From: Clarireedia homoeocarpa
Taxonomy: Eukaryota > Ascomycota > Leotiomycetes > Helotiales > Rutstroemiaceae
Direction: 5' to 3'
Assembly (NCBI GenBank): GCA_001465935.1
Contig: LNKV01000018.1
Coordinates: forward strand, 456,542 to 520,541
DNA length: 64,000 bases
How positions within the stretch are numbered: the first letter of the stretch is position 1; the number at the start of each line of letters is the position of its first letter. The notes beneath the pieces are model-generated. The model saw nothing but the letters and a program-made list of their open reading frames with translations. It was not told the origin of the DNA and did not search any database. Positions 45,763 to 57,718 of this stretch are shown one piece after another. A program made the translations under genes and the position numbers.

Positions 45763-48138
45763 CTAAACCAGTCCCGTCTCCCACCACCCCAGGCCCTCCA
45801 ACCACGCATACTTCTTCCCATGCGGCGAGTCGATCTTCCAACTCATCTCCTTGGGCACCCCGGTATTTGCATTTGCAGTGACCCCCGGAGTCACGACGAA
45901 GTTGTCCGCTACAGGTGGCTTCTGTTCCTTCTTTGCCTGTGCCTATGGTAAGAAGTATCAGTCAGCAAAACGTTTCTCCATCCAATTCCATCCCATCCCA
46001 TCCTATCCAGCCATCCTATCTCGTCCCATGACAGAACGTGACACATGAAGAGCAGACACACACACACACAAAGGAGAAAAAAAAGCAAGCAAACATACCG
46101 CTTCCAACAAAGCCTTTCTCTCTCGTTCCCACATCTCCCGCTTCACAGCCTCTCGCTCCTGAAAACTCAGCGCGGAGATACTGTTCGGAAGGGCAGGCAC
46201 GATAGCTGGATGCCCAGCAGGCCGCACGTTCGCGACATTTTGGGCCGAGTGGCCCATGTTATCGCGACGGACGATCATGGACGGTAGGCGGAGTTGTAGC
46301 TATATTTCATATGAGGATTAGATAAAGATTCCATATTGGAGAGGAGAGAAAAGGAACTAGAAGAGAAAGGGGGGGGGGGGGGGGGGGGGGCGGTTGACTT
46401 ACGCAGCCTACGACTTTCGCCTGGTTGAGGCCCATGACTTCAGCGATATACTTAAATCGGCCCTTCACCCACACCCGCTGGGAATCTGTAGTGTAGTCGG
46501 CGCAGCTGACAGACAAGAGTGGCCATATCGAGAAGACCCCTCCTAATGCTTTAACCGTATTAACATCATCCGTCCCACTCATAACATCCCCGGCTTTCAA
46601 CCTCCCATTCTCATCCAGATGCCAACCAAAATTAAACGGAATCGACGCAATAATATCATTAATCATTTCCTGGCCCAGCCTCGACATCTGCGCATACTCC
46701 GGCGTCGTGCGATAATCCACGGGATAGCAAATCCACGCCGCGCCGCGAATCACAATCGCCGCGATGAAGATGCGCGATGTCCTCGCTATATTCCACTGCG
46801 CCGCGGCGTAGATATCCGGATACATATCGACACGCCCTGGACACACATCCGCTTTCATCATGTCTCCTCCGGGGACATTGTCGACCCACGCAACCGTCTG
46901 TTTCGTCTGCGTTTCTTCCCAGCGCTCGTACTCCTGCTCGAGCTCGAGCGCGCGCTGCATCATTTTGCTGACGATTTCGTAGGTTTCGGGCGTGCGGGGC
47001 TGGGACATGAGGACGCGGTTCAGTTCACTGCGGAGCTCGGTGACTTCGAGGTTGAGCCTGGAGACGGTCGCGCTGGCTTGGTCTCTGCTGGAGTCGCCGA
47101 GCCACCAGTCGATGCCGAGGGTGGGGGGTTTGGATGCGGACATGCAGTTGACGAGCTGGCGGGATGGATGTCAGTCATGGATGTAGATGGTAGAAGTGGA
47201 TGTAAGGGTTTGGGCTCACCATTTGGCCTCTCACGTTCTGGAAAAGTGCAAGACCGACTTTGGTCCTTAACTGTTTCTTGCCCCTCATCTTAACCAATTG
47301 CACCGCGCCGTCGATATGTGAGCCCCAAGCTGTAATGTTCTGCTTCTCCTGCGTAATCGTCTCGAAGAATCCTAGTAGGAGAATCGAGGCTAATGTCTGG
47401 TCCGTCTTCTGTTGTGCGGGGTTCTGGAGAGCTAAGTTAACCTCCTTCAAAGCCTTAGCATAATATTCGATGGCCACATGCATCAGATTACTTCCTCTGG
47501 AGTTTGGTCTGTTTGCTAAGGAAGCCATCGCCACAGCTTGGAAAGAAAGTGATAGAGGCGAATTGGGACTTTCCATCTTGACCAATGGTAATACCCAGTC
47601 GAAAGATCCCCGCGCCATCCCGTTTTGCGGTAAGATTACAAAATTCGTCATGAAGAAACATGGTGCTTGTTGCTCGGTGGGATTGGTGACGCCATATTGT
47701 AGCATAAAACCATCTGAGGTTGAGAAATCTGACCCTTTCTCAACCCGGGCCAGATCCATCTTGACGGAGGAATCTACTTCATCATCCTCTTCGGGATGTC
47801 CTTTGGTCGAGATAATCGAAAACTTTCGTTCTGCATCAGTTCCACTGCTTGATCCAGTGGGGTTGCTGCTCTTCTTGTTCTTCAGTGACCGGCGAGCCCT
47901 TCTCTCTGTGGCCTTGGTTTCATTTCGGAAGACAAGGTCGAAATCGTCCTTGTAGCCCGGACATTGTCGCCTTGATTTCTGACATTGAAGACAGGTTGGC
48001 TTGGTTTCATCACACTGTTGATATACTGTTAGCTCTCCAGAAGCTCGCCAAAGACATGAACTCAAGCCAAGACCACACCTTTATTCTTCGAGTCCTGCAC
48101 ATCTGGCAGCCTCGCGACGGCTTGCCACAGTATACCAT
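45763..48138 (-). CDS. Zn(II)2Cys6 fungal transcription factor
   Basis: Five exons (48079-48138, 47220-48014, 46403-47155, 46099-46299, 45763-45942) join to 662 residues. The zinc cluster is C-X2-C-X6-C-X6-C-X2-C-X6-C (Cys11, 14, 21, 28, 31, 38), and the first intron falls inside it, just before Cys21. A basic Ser-rich linker follows (ERRARRSLKNKKSS). Then comes a fungal-specific transcription factor domain of the DUF3468-like type (ALANRPNSRG, YYAKALKEVNLALQ, LLLGFFETI). The C-terminal part (FIAAIVIRGAAWICYP, VMGLNQAKVVGC|LQLRLPSMIVRRDN) is typical of this regulator group. Intron 3 contains an unusual C22 tract on the coding strand. Target genes are unknown. The short last exon ends KYAWLEGLGWWETGLV. 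Confidence 0.9.
46369..46390. repeat. poly-G tract inside intron 3 of the transcription factor
   Basis: 22 consecutive G on the plus strand (C on the coding strand), starting 12 nt inside the donor side of the intron. Confidence 0.95.
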
Positions 48139-49252
48139 CTTGATTTGGGGTTCACAGGTTGATATTTGTATGCCTTTTTACAAAAAAAAGATAACTTCGG
48201 ATTTAACGTAATCTTGACTTCAAGTCCTTTCTACTTAAGGCTCGAAGGTTGATCGTCTTATATCTCAACAATTCAGGGTGTATAAGAGTTGAACGAACGA
48301 TTGAAGCCCTTTTCAATTGTTCAATTGGATGACAGCCAAAAAGCCATGCGAATTTTGGCAGATTGTACTGTAGTGCTGCTAAATATGAAACTGACAGTAA
48401 AAAAGGTACGATAAGGGTCCAAGGAGCTGTTACAAGAGGCAAGCCTCGTTCCCCTTGGATAAACTTAGGGGGGGTTACCTTTGGTCAGTTGTCAAAGGAA
48501 GATAAGAGACTGGGAACAGGCGTATAAAAAAGAGGCCTGTCAACGGGCGAGAAAATGATTGATTTGCTACAGGGAAGAACAAGATACCAGTACGCAGTCG
48601 GCCGCACGTAGTAGTGGTCAGTGGTCGTGTGTTGGAGACGAGAGATATAAATTGCCAGATATGAGTTTGGGCGTTGTTGGGCCAGTAAGAATCGAGTCGT
48701 GATGCAACGATGGTTTGTTTCGAAGATCAAACAAAAGATGAGCAAAGCACACACGCAAAAAGTGGTGGAGTGCAGCGCAGTGGTAAATGGTCGGTTTGGT
48801 CGGCGAGGTTCAAGTAATGGTTGATGCAAACTCTATGCGCATGGTCAAGGGTAACCCCTGAGCCCTTACAATATGGATTTGATCTCTGGGCGATCAATAC
48901 GCAAGCTCTGAAGAAGCCCTTTCTCGGGTCTGGCTCTCTTCTTTTCTACCGGGCCAGCCACTCCGATTGAGAGGAGAGCGATAAAGCTGCAGATGATTGC
49001 AGTAGTCCAATGGGAAGAGTTGCTTGCTTTCCATGGGCCATGGGCTACAATAGAACTACTTCAGCCCATGCCCGCATCGTAGGGGATCTGGAATCCGAGA
49101 GGGAAGTGCCGTTTGTCAGACCTTGCGTCTTCTATCGCCATATCTAGATTCTACATACAGTAGTAGCTGCTACCAAGTAGCTACTGCGTCGTAATGCAAC
49201 GGTAGTCAATACTCAGCTGGGCAGAGATTGACGGGCCAGCAACAGAACTACT

Positions 49253-49339
49253 TCTGCGCAAAGCAGACGATAGGAAGAAACTCTGCGCAAAGCAGACGAT
49301 AGGAAGAAACTCCGCGCAAAGCAGACGATAGGAAGAAAC
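49253..49339. repeat. 29-bp tandem repeat, three copies
   Basis: Three contiguous copies of a 29-bp unit (tgcgcaaagcagacgatagg plus aagaaactc), with one T/C change in the third copy. There are no spacers. Confidence 0.95.
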
Positions 49340-49916
49340 ATTCAAACATTAGCTTACCACATTTGCCAAGTTTGCTTCGTAGAAACTCAACATGGTGCGA
49401 CTCGGCTGAACCTAGTAAGTGCCGGGCACGACTAAGTCCGAATATCTCACTAATTTGGGGTGGTGTATCGGAAGGTCCTGTGCTGTATTGCGGTACGAAG
49501 TACTGGCATTAGATTAGCATGGGCTTTTCGCATTCGCATTGAGCATGTACAATGCTCAATGAATCTCTTGCAGCGGGCAAAAGGAATGGATTCTGCTGCA
49601 TCATCATTGAGAATCCCAGAGAGTAACTGTCCGTACAGGGTAAATGTCCGTACAGGGTAAAGCGAGCCGTTTCCCATGGTATGCAATGCTATTCATTAAG
49701 ATCGACTTTATGATCTACTGTTTAAGTTCAAGGTCATACGTAATCGTGGTACTGTACTGTATCAACAATCTCATCCTGCGATCAATTTCCCCTGAGCGGT
49801 TTCAAGAATTAAGATAGAATGAATTATATGACCGTTGTGCTAAGCGAGACATAATACAAGAAACCGCTATTAGAGCTTGTCACATACACCAGATGAAAGC
49901 TGCTTTTGATTGAGTC

Positions 49917-49979
49917 ATTGTCATTGTCATCATCATTGTCATTGTCACTGTCACTGTCACTATCACTGTCACTATCGTT
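49917..49979. repeat. (CATTGT / CACTGT)n minisatellite
   Basis: Hexamer units grade from cattgt through cactgt to cactat. Confidence 0.9.
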
Positions 49980-50397
49980 ATTTGTCTTTACCAGGGGACA
50001 TGAAAGCTGGGTGAGACAGCAGTAGCTTCGACTATCGAACTTTACAAATCCAACAACCAGCCAACCAGCCAAACAGCCCCGACCACCGACATGAGCGCCA
50101 TATCTTCGCCATTTTAGCCGGAAAACTTCTTCCAAAGCAGCTGATGGGACCCAATCTAACGGTAGCTTCCGCTGTCAATATCGACCCGGGCATACGCCGG
50201 CACCCCGGATCTTACTTTCTACCAACACAATTGACTTTCATCTCGACAGCATCATGTTGCTGCTGCCATACAAAGTAGTAATCAGCACCGCGTGCTGTGT
50301 CTCTGAAGTAGATCTCGAACTCTGCCACAAGAGATCGTCAATGATGATGAACCTTACTTCGTCTTTACATTGCCACTCTCAAGCCTCCATGGGAACC

Positions 50398-50463
50398 CAA
50401 TACTCGAGAAGGTCACAATACTCGAGAAGATCCCAATACTCGAGAAGATCCCAATACTCGGAT
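50398..50463. repeat. 18-bp tandem repeat with ctcgag core
   Basis: About 3.5 copies of caatactcgagaagatcc, the first with two substitutions. Confidence 0.93.
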
Positions 50464-51187
50464 CTCCCGCCCCCATACTATCCCTCCCCTGGTTCGACAG
50501 TCCAGTACAAGATTCATCCAATCTTGGCCCTTGACCCATGCACGTCTACTTATCCAGATAGCGTACCCTACTTTGGAATTCCAGCGTACTTCGTATAGTC
50601 CCCGACTTCTCTTCCACCATTATACCCTCCCTCAGCCCTTCTTTACGTTAAAATATCCTCTTTAAATTATATTGTCCCCGGGAGTATCCTCACACTCATC
50701 TCTCTCCCTTCCTCCAACCCCCCAAAACGCGATCCAAGCGCAAAATTACATCGTTACTTGGCTTCGGATCCAGATTTGGGGTTTGGGTAAGCAAAGTGCA
50801 AGTGAATCTCGCCGAAATAATGGACCACACCTCTGTGCATATCCTCCCCCCTGAACATGAAACCCCAGTCGTCTTCGATCAGTTGCACACACCATACGCC
50901 ACGGTACCGGAAACTCTTTCACGAGGAAGGGAGAGGGGGGAGGGAGTACAGTAGTCGGGTCTGGAAATATCGTACCATACCATACCATGTCGGCAGTTAG
51001 TTGTCATCGACTAGTGTTATATAGACAGCATCATATTGTAACGTTCACAGGGTCCCAACTACTACTCTACAATTTCCTTACCACCATGACACTACCCTCT
51101 CCTGCCACTGGGGGCGATGGTAGTAGTGCAGCATCTCCAAAGCTGGTACGTACTCAAATGTCAAAAGACAAGACTCAGCTCATTCCT

Positions 51188-51218
51188 CCCACCATCCCAT
51201 CCCATCCCATCCCATCCC
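51188..51218 (-). other. G-quadruplex-type motif on minus strand
   Basis: CCCAT repeats give at least five C3 runs with two-base loops. Confidence 0.6.
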
Positions 51219-52143
51219 ATTCTATATCCCACGACCCCCGCCGAATATTAGAACCTGGTTCCCGGACCGGACCCGCCACCAGCAGTGGGCATTGGTTAAG
51301 ACTCCGTACAGTATAGTTATGCAGATATACAGGCATAGAGCTTACCAGAAAAAAAAAAATCCGCCCCATCGAAGCACACCCACCCAGTGCACAAAAGTCC
51401 AAGAAAAGAGACGACAGGCGTGCGTTACATTGCATCTACAGTACGGCACACCATTCTTGCAAGCAGGAAAAAGAGTCGGAATGCATGCCCCTGTAGTAAG
51501 GAGAGCTGGACGGGTAGAGGGAGGGTATGGACAGACGGAGTAAGTAAAAAGTGATTACAACATCGACATGTTATGTCCGATCGTAATGTCCGATGCAGTA
51601 GTATCTATCACTACCTATGAACTCACAAATACCACGAGATCACCCCCTTCATCACAAGCATATGCACCTCGAAAGCACTAGATATAGTTCTCTTGCTCTG
51701 TGTTTGTTTGATTTTGTTTTTTTCCTTCTAAATAAGTAAATTTAAGAGCAAGCCTAGGTATCAGTAACTTAATATAAATCTTGACTGTACAGTACAGTAT
51801 TCAGTAGTACATCCATCCATCCGTTCGTTCCTCATCCGGACCAACCCGTCGAACGAACGCCCGCCCGCCAGTACGGCACTTTTTTTGTATCGGAGAAATA
51901 AGAATAGGAAAATACAGCTAAGTACAAACCGTACCCGTAGGAAAGGGGCGGGAGGAAACAGACAAATAGACCACCGTACGTAGGAGATGAGAAGAAAAAA
52001 TAACAAAGAGCTTCTGAACGATGTCAGAAGGTAAATTTACGTCAACATCCATCCCCCGTCACCCATCCCGATAGAAAATGTCTCAACTACACACATCAAG
52101 ACAAATAAGATGACACCCCTCCACCCATCCAGAAATTGCAACC

Positions 52144-55100
52144 CTACGAGTCAAACAACCCCGCAACCCCCTCCAGATCATCAATATTCGAAAGTGACTT
52201 CGCACCATTCTGATCCGGATGCACCTTTAAGAATTCCTGCTGCATCTTACTCCTCTCCTTGCGGACCGCGGAAGCCGGTTTCGAGATCCGGCCCTGCTCG
52301 CTAATGCTTACTCCTTTGAGATCGCGCAACAGATCTAGAACCAGGAGGCGCTGGTGTCTCTGAGGTGCACCCGGCGCTGAGAGTTGCTGGATGCAGCTCT
52401 CAACATTCTTCTCTTGGATACCGGGTAAAGTGGAGAGGATCTGGCGCGGGGTGGACGTGACGGAGGAGTAGGAGAGTAGGATCGACGCGATTAATTGCGC
52501 GAGATCTTTTTGTAAGTCTACGAAATATGGTTCATTTAGAGATGAGATGGCGGCTTTGAGAACTTCGGTGCTAATGAATTCGCGGATGGAGGATATTAGG
52601 GATGAGTCGTGGGTGGCGCAAAATTCCGGGACAATAGATCGGAATACTCGCAACACTACACCGCAACAGCGAGTATCTCGCATTCGGATTGCGTGAGTAA
52701 GGAAGAGTAATAATGGCTCAAGTATAGTAGAAGACCCTAGACAGAACTTCCTTAAAGAAGGATAGGAACCGCCCGAATCGTTACCCGCAATATACGTTGA
52801 AGCCTCCTTCGCAGAAGCTGGCCTACTGAAAACGTCTGTGAATTGTTAGTACCTCTTCTAACAAATCTAAGAAGCCTTGGCTTACTAATTCGTGCTGGAT
52901 CCAAGAACCCAGCAATCATCATAACTGCTGTATGTGTCAACTGTCGCAAAATGCTCTCTTCTTTCATCTCCTCTGTCAATGTATCTCCATCGGCCGGAGC
53001 TACTTGTTTATGAGCTAAGTTTTCCCATTCTGAACTACATTTGGTGTCCATTTGTGAGAAGCATGATGCCAGCACTGGGGGCACGAAATGTGACCGAACT
53101 TCCACTGGACAGTCATCAACCATAAGTCTGACTACATTCAATAAGGCAATCAGTTGATGAGAGGATAAACAGTGGGCATCGGCAAATAGAGCATGAGCAA
53201 GGGGTCCAGGAAGTTCACTAAATCCATAGAAATCAACATCCAATCGACTCATGGAGTACAGTATCGAATAGCAAGCCTCTCGCACTGTACGTATAGACCC
53301 ACGAATAGATGATGCGAAACCTTCCATGGTAGATTTAGTACCAGTCACCCTAGCGTAGAAGTCGTCTTTGCTTCCGGTGGATATCCCAGCTTGCCAGAAG
53401 CGGTCTGTCAGAATGCGGCCAACGATTGATCCCATCTCTGGAGGAAGACCAGTCCAGTTTGCAGGATTGTGGAAAGCATGAGCATGACTAATTATTTTAG
53501 AATTAATTCAAAGAGGAGGGCCCAGAATAACCAACCTTAAAAATTTAAGAAGATTTGGAAGTATGATTGGTAGAGCATCTCGCCATAAAGTCCGTGAAAT
53601 CTCATATGCAGGAACATTCTTTTCCAATTTCTCGGTCGAGCACCCCAAGAATGATTTGGTAGTTCTCAGAGGTATGGCCTAGATTCTAGTAAATCACTGG
53701 CTCTCGGGGTTATTTACGATCGGCATACCTTTAGTCTATCCTCCAGATCTTTTTGAATTGATTGTGCCTCTGCATCAAGTTGATACTGTCCCCAATCTTG
53801 AATTTCATGAACTCGTCTTGAAACCAAAAAGTCTCGTACTCGGTCCAACCCAAGTAGGCTGCAAAAGCCACCGAAACTAGAGATCGCCTCATCTATTTCT
53901 GGATTCTGCCAACTTCCTTGGACGGGTTCGAGGAAGGCTTTCAATTTCTGCAGCCGAATCTCTGGGTCGATTTTGGAAGCACGATGACTGCAAAGCGTTA
54001 GCATCAAGACATATGAGAGGAATATGAGCCTACATAATGGTAAATAAGAATGTTTGATATGATGTTTGTCGCTTTTTGTCCAGATTTCCGCTTGATACGA
54101 TCTCGCTGACCTTCGCTTGTAACTGGTCATAAACATCCTAAAAATCATGTTAATAATAATTTAGCTTAACATGCTTATGTCCTTACCAGAAGCTGATCAG
54201 GCATTTTGGTAGCCAGGCGCTGCAGCTCATACGCAGCATCAGCCTGCAGCTCTTTAACAGCATCGGAATATATAGCTGCATTTGGATGTTCAGTGGGCTG
54301 TGTCATTAAGATGTGTTCTAGAACTTTAAGCATGAAGCCACCTTTCTGATCCAAGGCTGTCGTCGAAAAGGCAACTGCAAGTTGAAGTACTCTCTTTCGG
54401 ATTATAGGGTCCTAGATGCTGTCAGTCAAGTCTAAGTCCTACGATTATACGTTCGATCCATACCTCAAAACTCATATCCAGTAAGCGTCCACACCAAACC
54501 TCTATATTATTCTCTATACTTGTACGTTCTTGTTCCTACTAGAAGTCAATAGTAGCTCCGATTTTCTACTTCTGTGCCTACTTACATCACGCTGTGGATT
54601 CGAGCCATGGCCAGCTCGCCATTTCATGTATCCCTTCAACGCGGCTTCAATTACAGTGAAGTATTTGTCGACCTGTAGGATTGGCATTGACGTTTTGGAA
54701 TAACTTTCCACTAAATCAGGGTCAACATACGGTTACAAATTCTGCAAGGGTTATACGAACCTTGAAAGGCTGGTTGTCCATCATAAAGATGTTGCATAGC
54801 ATTATCAACTTGGGATAGGATGTGGTATATCGCATCTGATTGTTTCTGCCGAACTACCAGCTCTATGACTTGTGAGCAGTATCGCCTATAGTTCCCAAGA
54901 AACGCATGCCGTTCAGGCAATGTATCAATGTCTTCCAGCAAAAAGACCAGAGATGGATCATCTGAATCTTCAGGCATGCTTTCGTACCGTAGCAACCGTG
55001 AACTACAAAGTTCAAGTAAGGGTGCAATCAGAGGATTCATCGTAGGGGATCCTCCGATGACCTCCGAGCGGAGTAATTTGGTCCATGTTAAAAGAATGGG

Positions 55101-56403
55101 TATCGAAACAACGAAACTTTGGCTCTGAGCAATGGCAAGGAAAAGATTTAGTAGATTAGGTAAATCACAATTCTCCGGTATAGCTGAGATTTTCGATTCT
55201 ATGAACACACCAAGATTTGACATCATCTGGGCAAGAGTCAGCATGTAATAAAGAAACTTTGAAAGGAAGGCAAGACCTCAGAGAACTTTTTCGCAAAGAG
55301 GTACTTTTCATCATCAATGTCGTGAGGGTCCACCATAGACCACTCGTATAATTTCCGGAGTAGACCAACTACTTCACTTGTATACATTGGACATACAAGT
55401 GCAAGGAATTCCTCATCTGAGAAATGTAGTCGTGAGTAAAGAGCAAATAGAGCCTGTACAGCCGCCTATGGAAGATCAGTCTACTATGAACATTTCACGG
55501 ACACTAACCAATGCTTACCAACTGTACGGGCGTACTTGAAGTCGCAAGACACTTGCACATGGATTCCACGCATTGCGCGCTCGAAATGGCTTTGGGTACA
55601 GCCCATGGTACCACTGATTTATAAACGGCCAAGATCTTAACTGCACAACTCTGATACTGTGAATCGGAGACGCCCAGGTTCAAGCACTGGCCCAACAACT
55701 CGCCGAGCCTCACCAACCAACCTTGATCTCCGTATCTGACTATAGCGCCTGGTTGTCGGTTTGGAAATACTTCTGAGAGCACAGCAGCGGGTGTGAATAT
55801 CTCTACACAGGCTTTGCTTAATACACCTTCCCGCAGGACCGTGATGGCATCTTCCCCATTAAACACCTCATCAGAAAGAGTCTCTAGCACAAATAGCACA
55901 AACTCTTTGTGCACAACTGAACCTGGGAGCTCCCATAGGTTTACTAACAGCTCGTCCATATTTTTCCAGTCTCCTCCCCAGCTTCGCTTCGCAACTTCAA
56001 CCCATAATTGTGCTGTTTTGTTCCTGAGATAGAGAGGATCATCTTGAACCACATTCTGGGAGAGCTGAAGAACCCAGTCCCGCAGAGCGGAGGCTTGCGC
56101 CGGTGAGTACTGGGCCCATTTATGTCTGATTGCATGCTCGAGAAGGGAGAGGGCATAGTGGCGCACAATTGGTTGTTGCGATTTATCGGAAGCTAGAGTG
56201 AAGCCATGAGTGGGTGCCTCGTCATCTGCTTTGATGTTTTCCAGAAATATTGAGGCTTGCTGGCGCGACTCGTTCGAAGAATATGGAGAATGCACAAGTT
56301 CTAAAGCTTCGTGGATTTGTGATAGCAGTGCAGTATGTCCATTTGCTTGTTCAGCCGAATCGCGATTAGCATCGATGCCATGCCCATTCGCAGACCCGTT
56401 CAT
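52144..56403 (-). CDS. MSN5: karyopherin Msn5 / exportin-5
   Basis: Eleven exons (55519-56403, 55277-55465, 54761-55226, 54586-54710, 54464-54535, 54187-54411, 54034-54137, 53729-53987, 53536-53678, 52886-53487, 52144-52835) join in frame to 1,253 residues. Msn5 is an importin-beta-type receptor that exports phosphorylated proteins from the nucleus in yeast; exportin-5 is the animal orthologue. HEAT-type helices run throughout. Recognisable stretches are LLSQIHEALELVHSPYSSNE, PIVRHYALSLLEHAIRHKW, DPIIRKRVLQLAVAFSTTAL, GFMLKVLEHILMTQPTEHPN, and the end GAKSLSNIDDLEGVAGLF. All introns are 46-66 nt except the first (53 nt), and all have GT-AG ends. The start is the first in-frame ATG (56403); the frame stays open another 100 nt upstream behind a possible acceptor (gattttag), so a further 5' exon is possible. 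Confidence 0.93.
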
Positions 56404-57094
56404 TGTAGGCTTTTCGTTTCTCTTATCGATAGTCGAATCTCTTGCAGATATATCCTTCGCGAATTGAGAGAAGATTTCCAATGCCAATCGAATATCTGAC
56501 CTAAAATCATATGCGTGAGTTTAACGGTCAAAGAGCTAGCTTCATCGAATCGGCTTAACAAAGCTTTGAGATATACATCAAAAGTCGTAGAAATGAATGT
56601 GAAGCAAAATGAAGTCTGCTCATGTACCAAAGTCTTTAGTTGATCTAAAATTCTTGGGTTGACAATTTCCTTGCCGAACGGTGAGAGTCTTTCGAGGTCA
56701 ATCAGAATCACAATCAGCCTTCTTGGTTTTCGGCGCTGCAGCCTTGCGTTGACGGTTGACCCGCTTTTAATCACATGCGTGCTGTATTCTTATGTAATAG
56801 AACTAATTTTACGGCCGTCGCAGCAGGTGAGCAGATGGCTTGAACTGTCATAAATTCCTGTCCAATTCCACACTTCCGATTTCACTAGAGAATGGTACAG
56901 TATACTCGAGTTCATGACCTTCGAGTTCATGACTTCGAGTTTATGACCTTCGAGTTCATGACCTACGATTGTTTTGCTAGTTAAATACAGCGTGTGGATC
57001 CTTAGGTCTACTCTTACGTTGGTAACGCACTGCTTGCCTTTTCCTCTTTTACGTATGAAAAATTTCCAGCAATTGCTATGGAAATATCTCATTG
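56404..57094. other. upstream region of MSN5
   Basis: This is 0.7 kb between the MSN5 start and the GH43 relic. It contains a 15-bp tandem repeat at 56903-56965. No gene is seen. Confidence 0.6.
56903..56965. repeat. 15-bp tandem repeat (gagttcatgaccttc)n
   Basis: About four copies with small deletions and substitutions. Confidence 0.92.
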
Positions 57095-57667
57095 TCACAA
57101 ACCAAGAAATCTAGCTCTTTGTGGCCAGCGCCAGAAGCCGAAATGAGCTGGTAGAGTCGAGTTAGGTTCAAAATCAATAACGTCTGGATTGTGGGTGAAA
57201 GGACCGGACGACGTGTCCGGCGGGAGATACCATGCATCCATGATGCCGCGTACAGGTGCGAAAATGGGCCAGTTTCCTTCGTTCCACGTTACTGGTGTGA
57301 GGGACATTTCGCGTTCCATGGGATAAGTCATACCCTGGGGTCCGGATCGCCAACTCAATGCAGAAGACTACCATTGACTGTTTGCGTTTTGGAAGAGATC
57401 CGCATGTCCTATATCTTGGAAGAACTCCGACGTATGCGCGTTGGATAGAACCGGATTCGCGGGATTACTCTCATACGGTCGCCAGATATTGGTTGCTTGT
57501 GCCATCGTCCACCGAATGGTTGAGACCCGATCCGCCTTCTGCGACGAACAGATGGTGAAATGCCAGCCGGGGTGGGGCGGGGTAGGAGCAGCTAGACTGG
57601 GGGAGAAGTCGAGAAGAAGGGTGAGGAAGGCGATGAGTTGCTTGAGGGGCCGCATTATTAATATCAT
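57095..57667 (-). pseudogene. GH43 glycoside hydrolase relic with internal stop
   Basis: A signal-peptide-like start (MRPLKQLIAFLTLLL) is followed shortly by a piece of the GH43 five-bladed propeller: NIWRPYESNPANPVLSNAH, FFQDIGHADLFQNANSQW, then in the same frame SSALSWRSGPQGMTYPMERE and LTPVTWNEGNWPIFAPV. Between the two parts is an in-frame TAG (57368-57370) where intact enzymes usually have Trp. About 150 N-terminal residues, including the first catalytic Asp region, are missing. The frame ends at 57095 right after FGFWRWPQRARFLGL, so the C-terminal beta-sandwich is missing too. GH43 enzymes are beta-xylosidases and arabinofuranosidases of plant cell-wall breakdown. Three separate lesions make a working enzyme very unlikely. 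Confidence 0.85.
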
Positions 57668-57718
57668 GCTTTTGCAGAGTTGAGAAACTTGAGACGGATG
57701 TTGAAGAGAAATGACCAA

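Larger units (their letters stand above)
48139..52143. other. 4.0 kb gene-free region
   Basis: No frame here shows family features. The region holds several minisatellites (49253-49339, 49917-49979, 50398-50463), CATCC repeats near 51188-51218 and tandem GTAC-like motifs. The right end is the 3' flank of MSN5, and the left end the promoter of the Zn2Cys6 gene. Confidence 0.7.

Noticed and set aside
46619..47293. 224-residue plus-strand frame
   Set aside because: It is antisense to exon 3 of the Zn2Cys6 factor and only a shadow of that coding sequence.
49253..49339. CRISPR-like 29-bp repeat array
   Set aside because: Copies are contiguous with no spacers, and the genome is eukaryotic.
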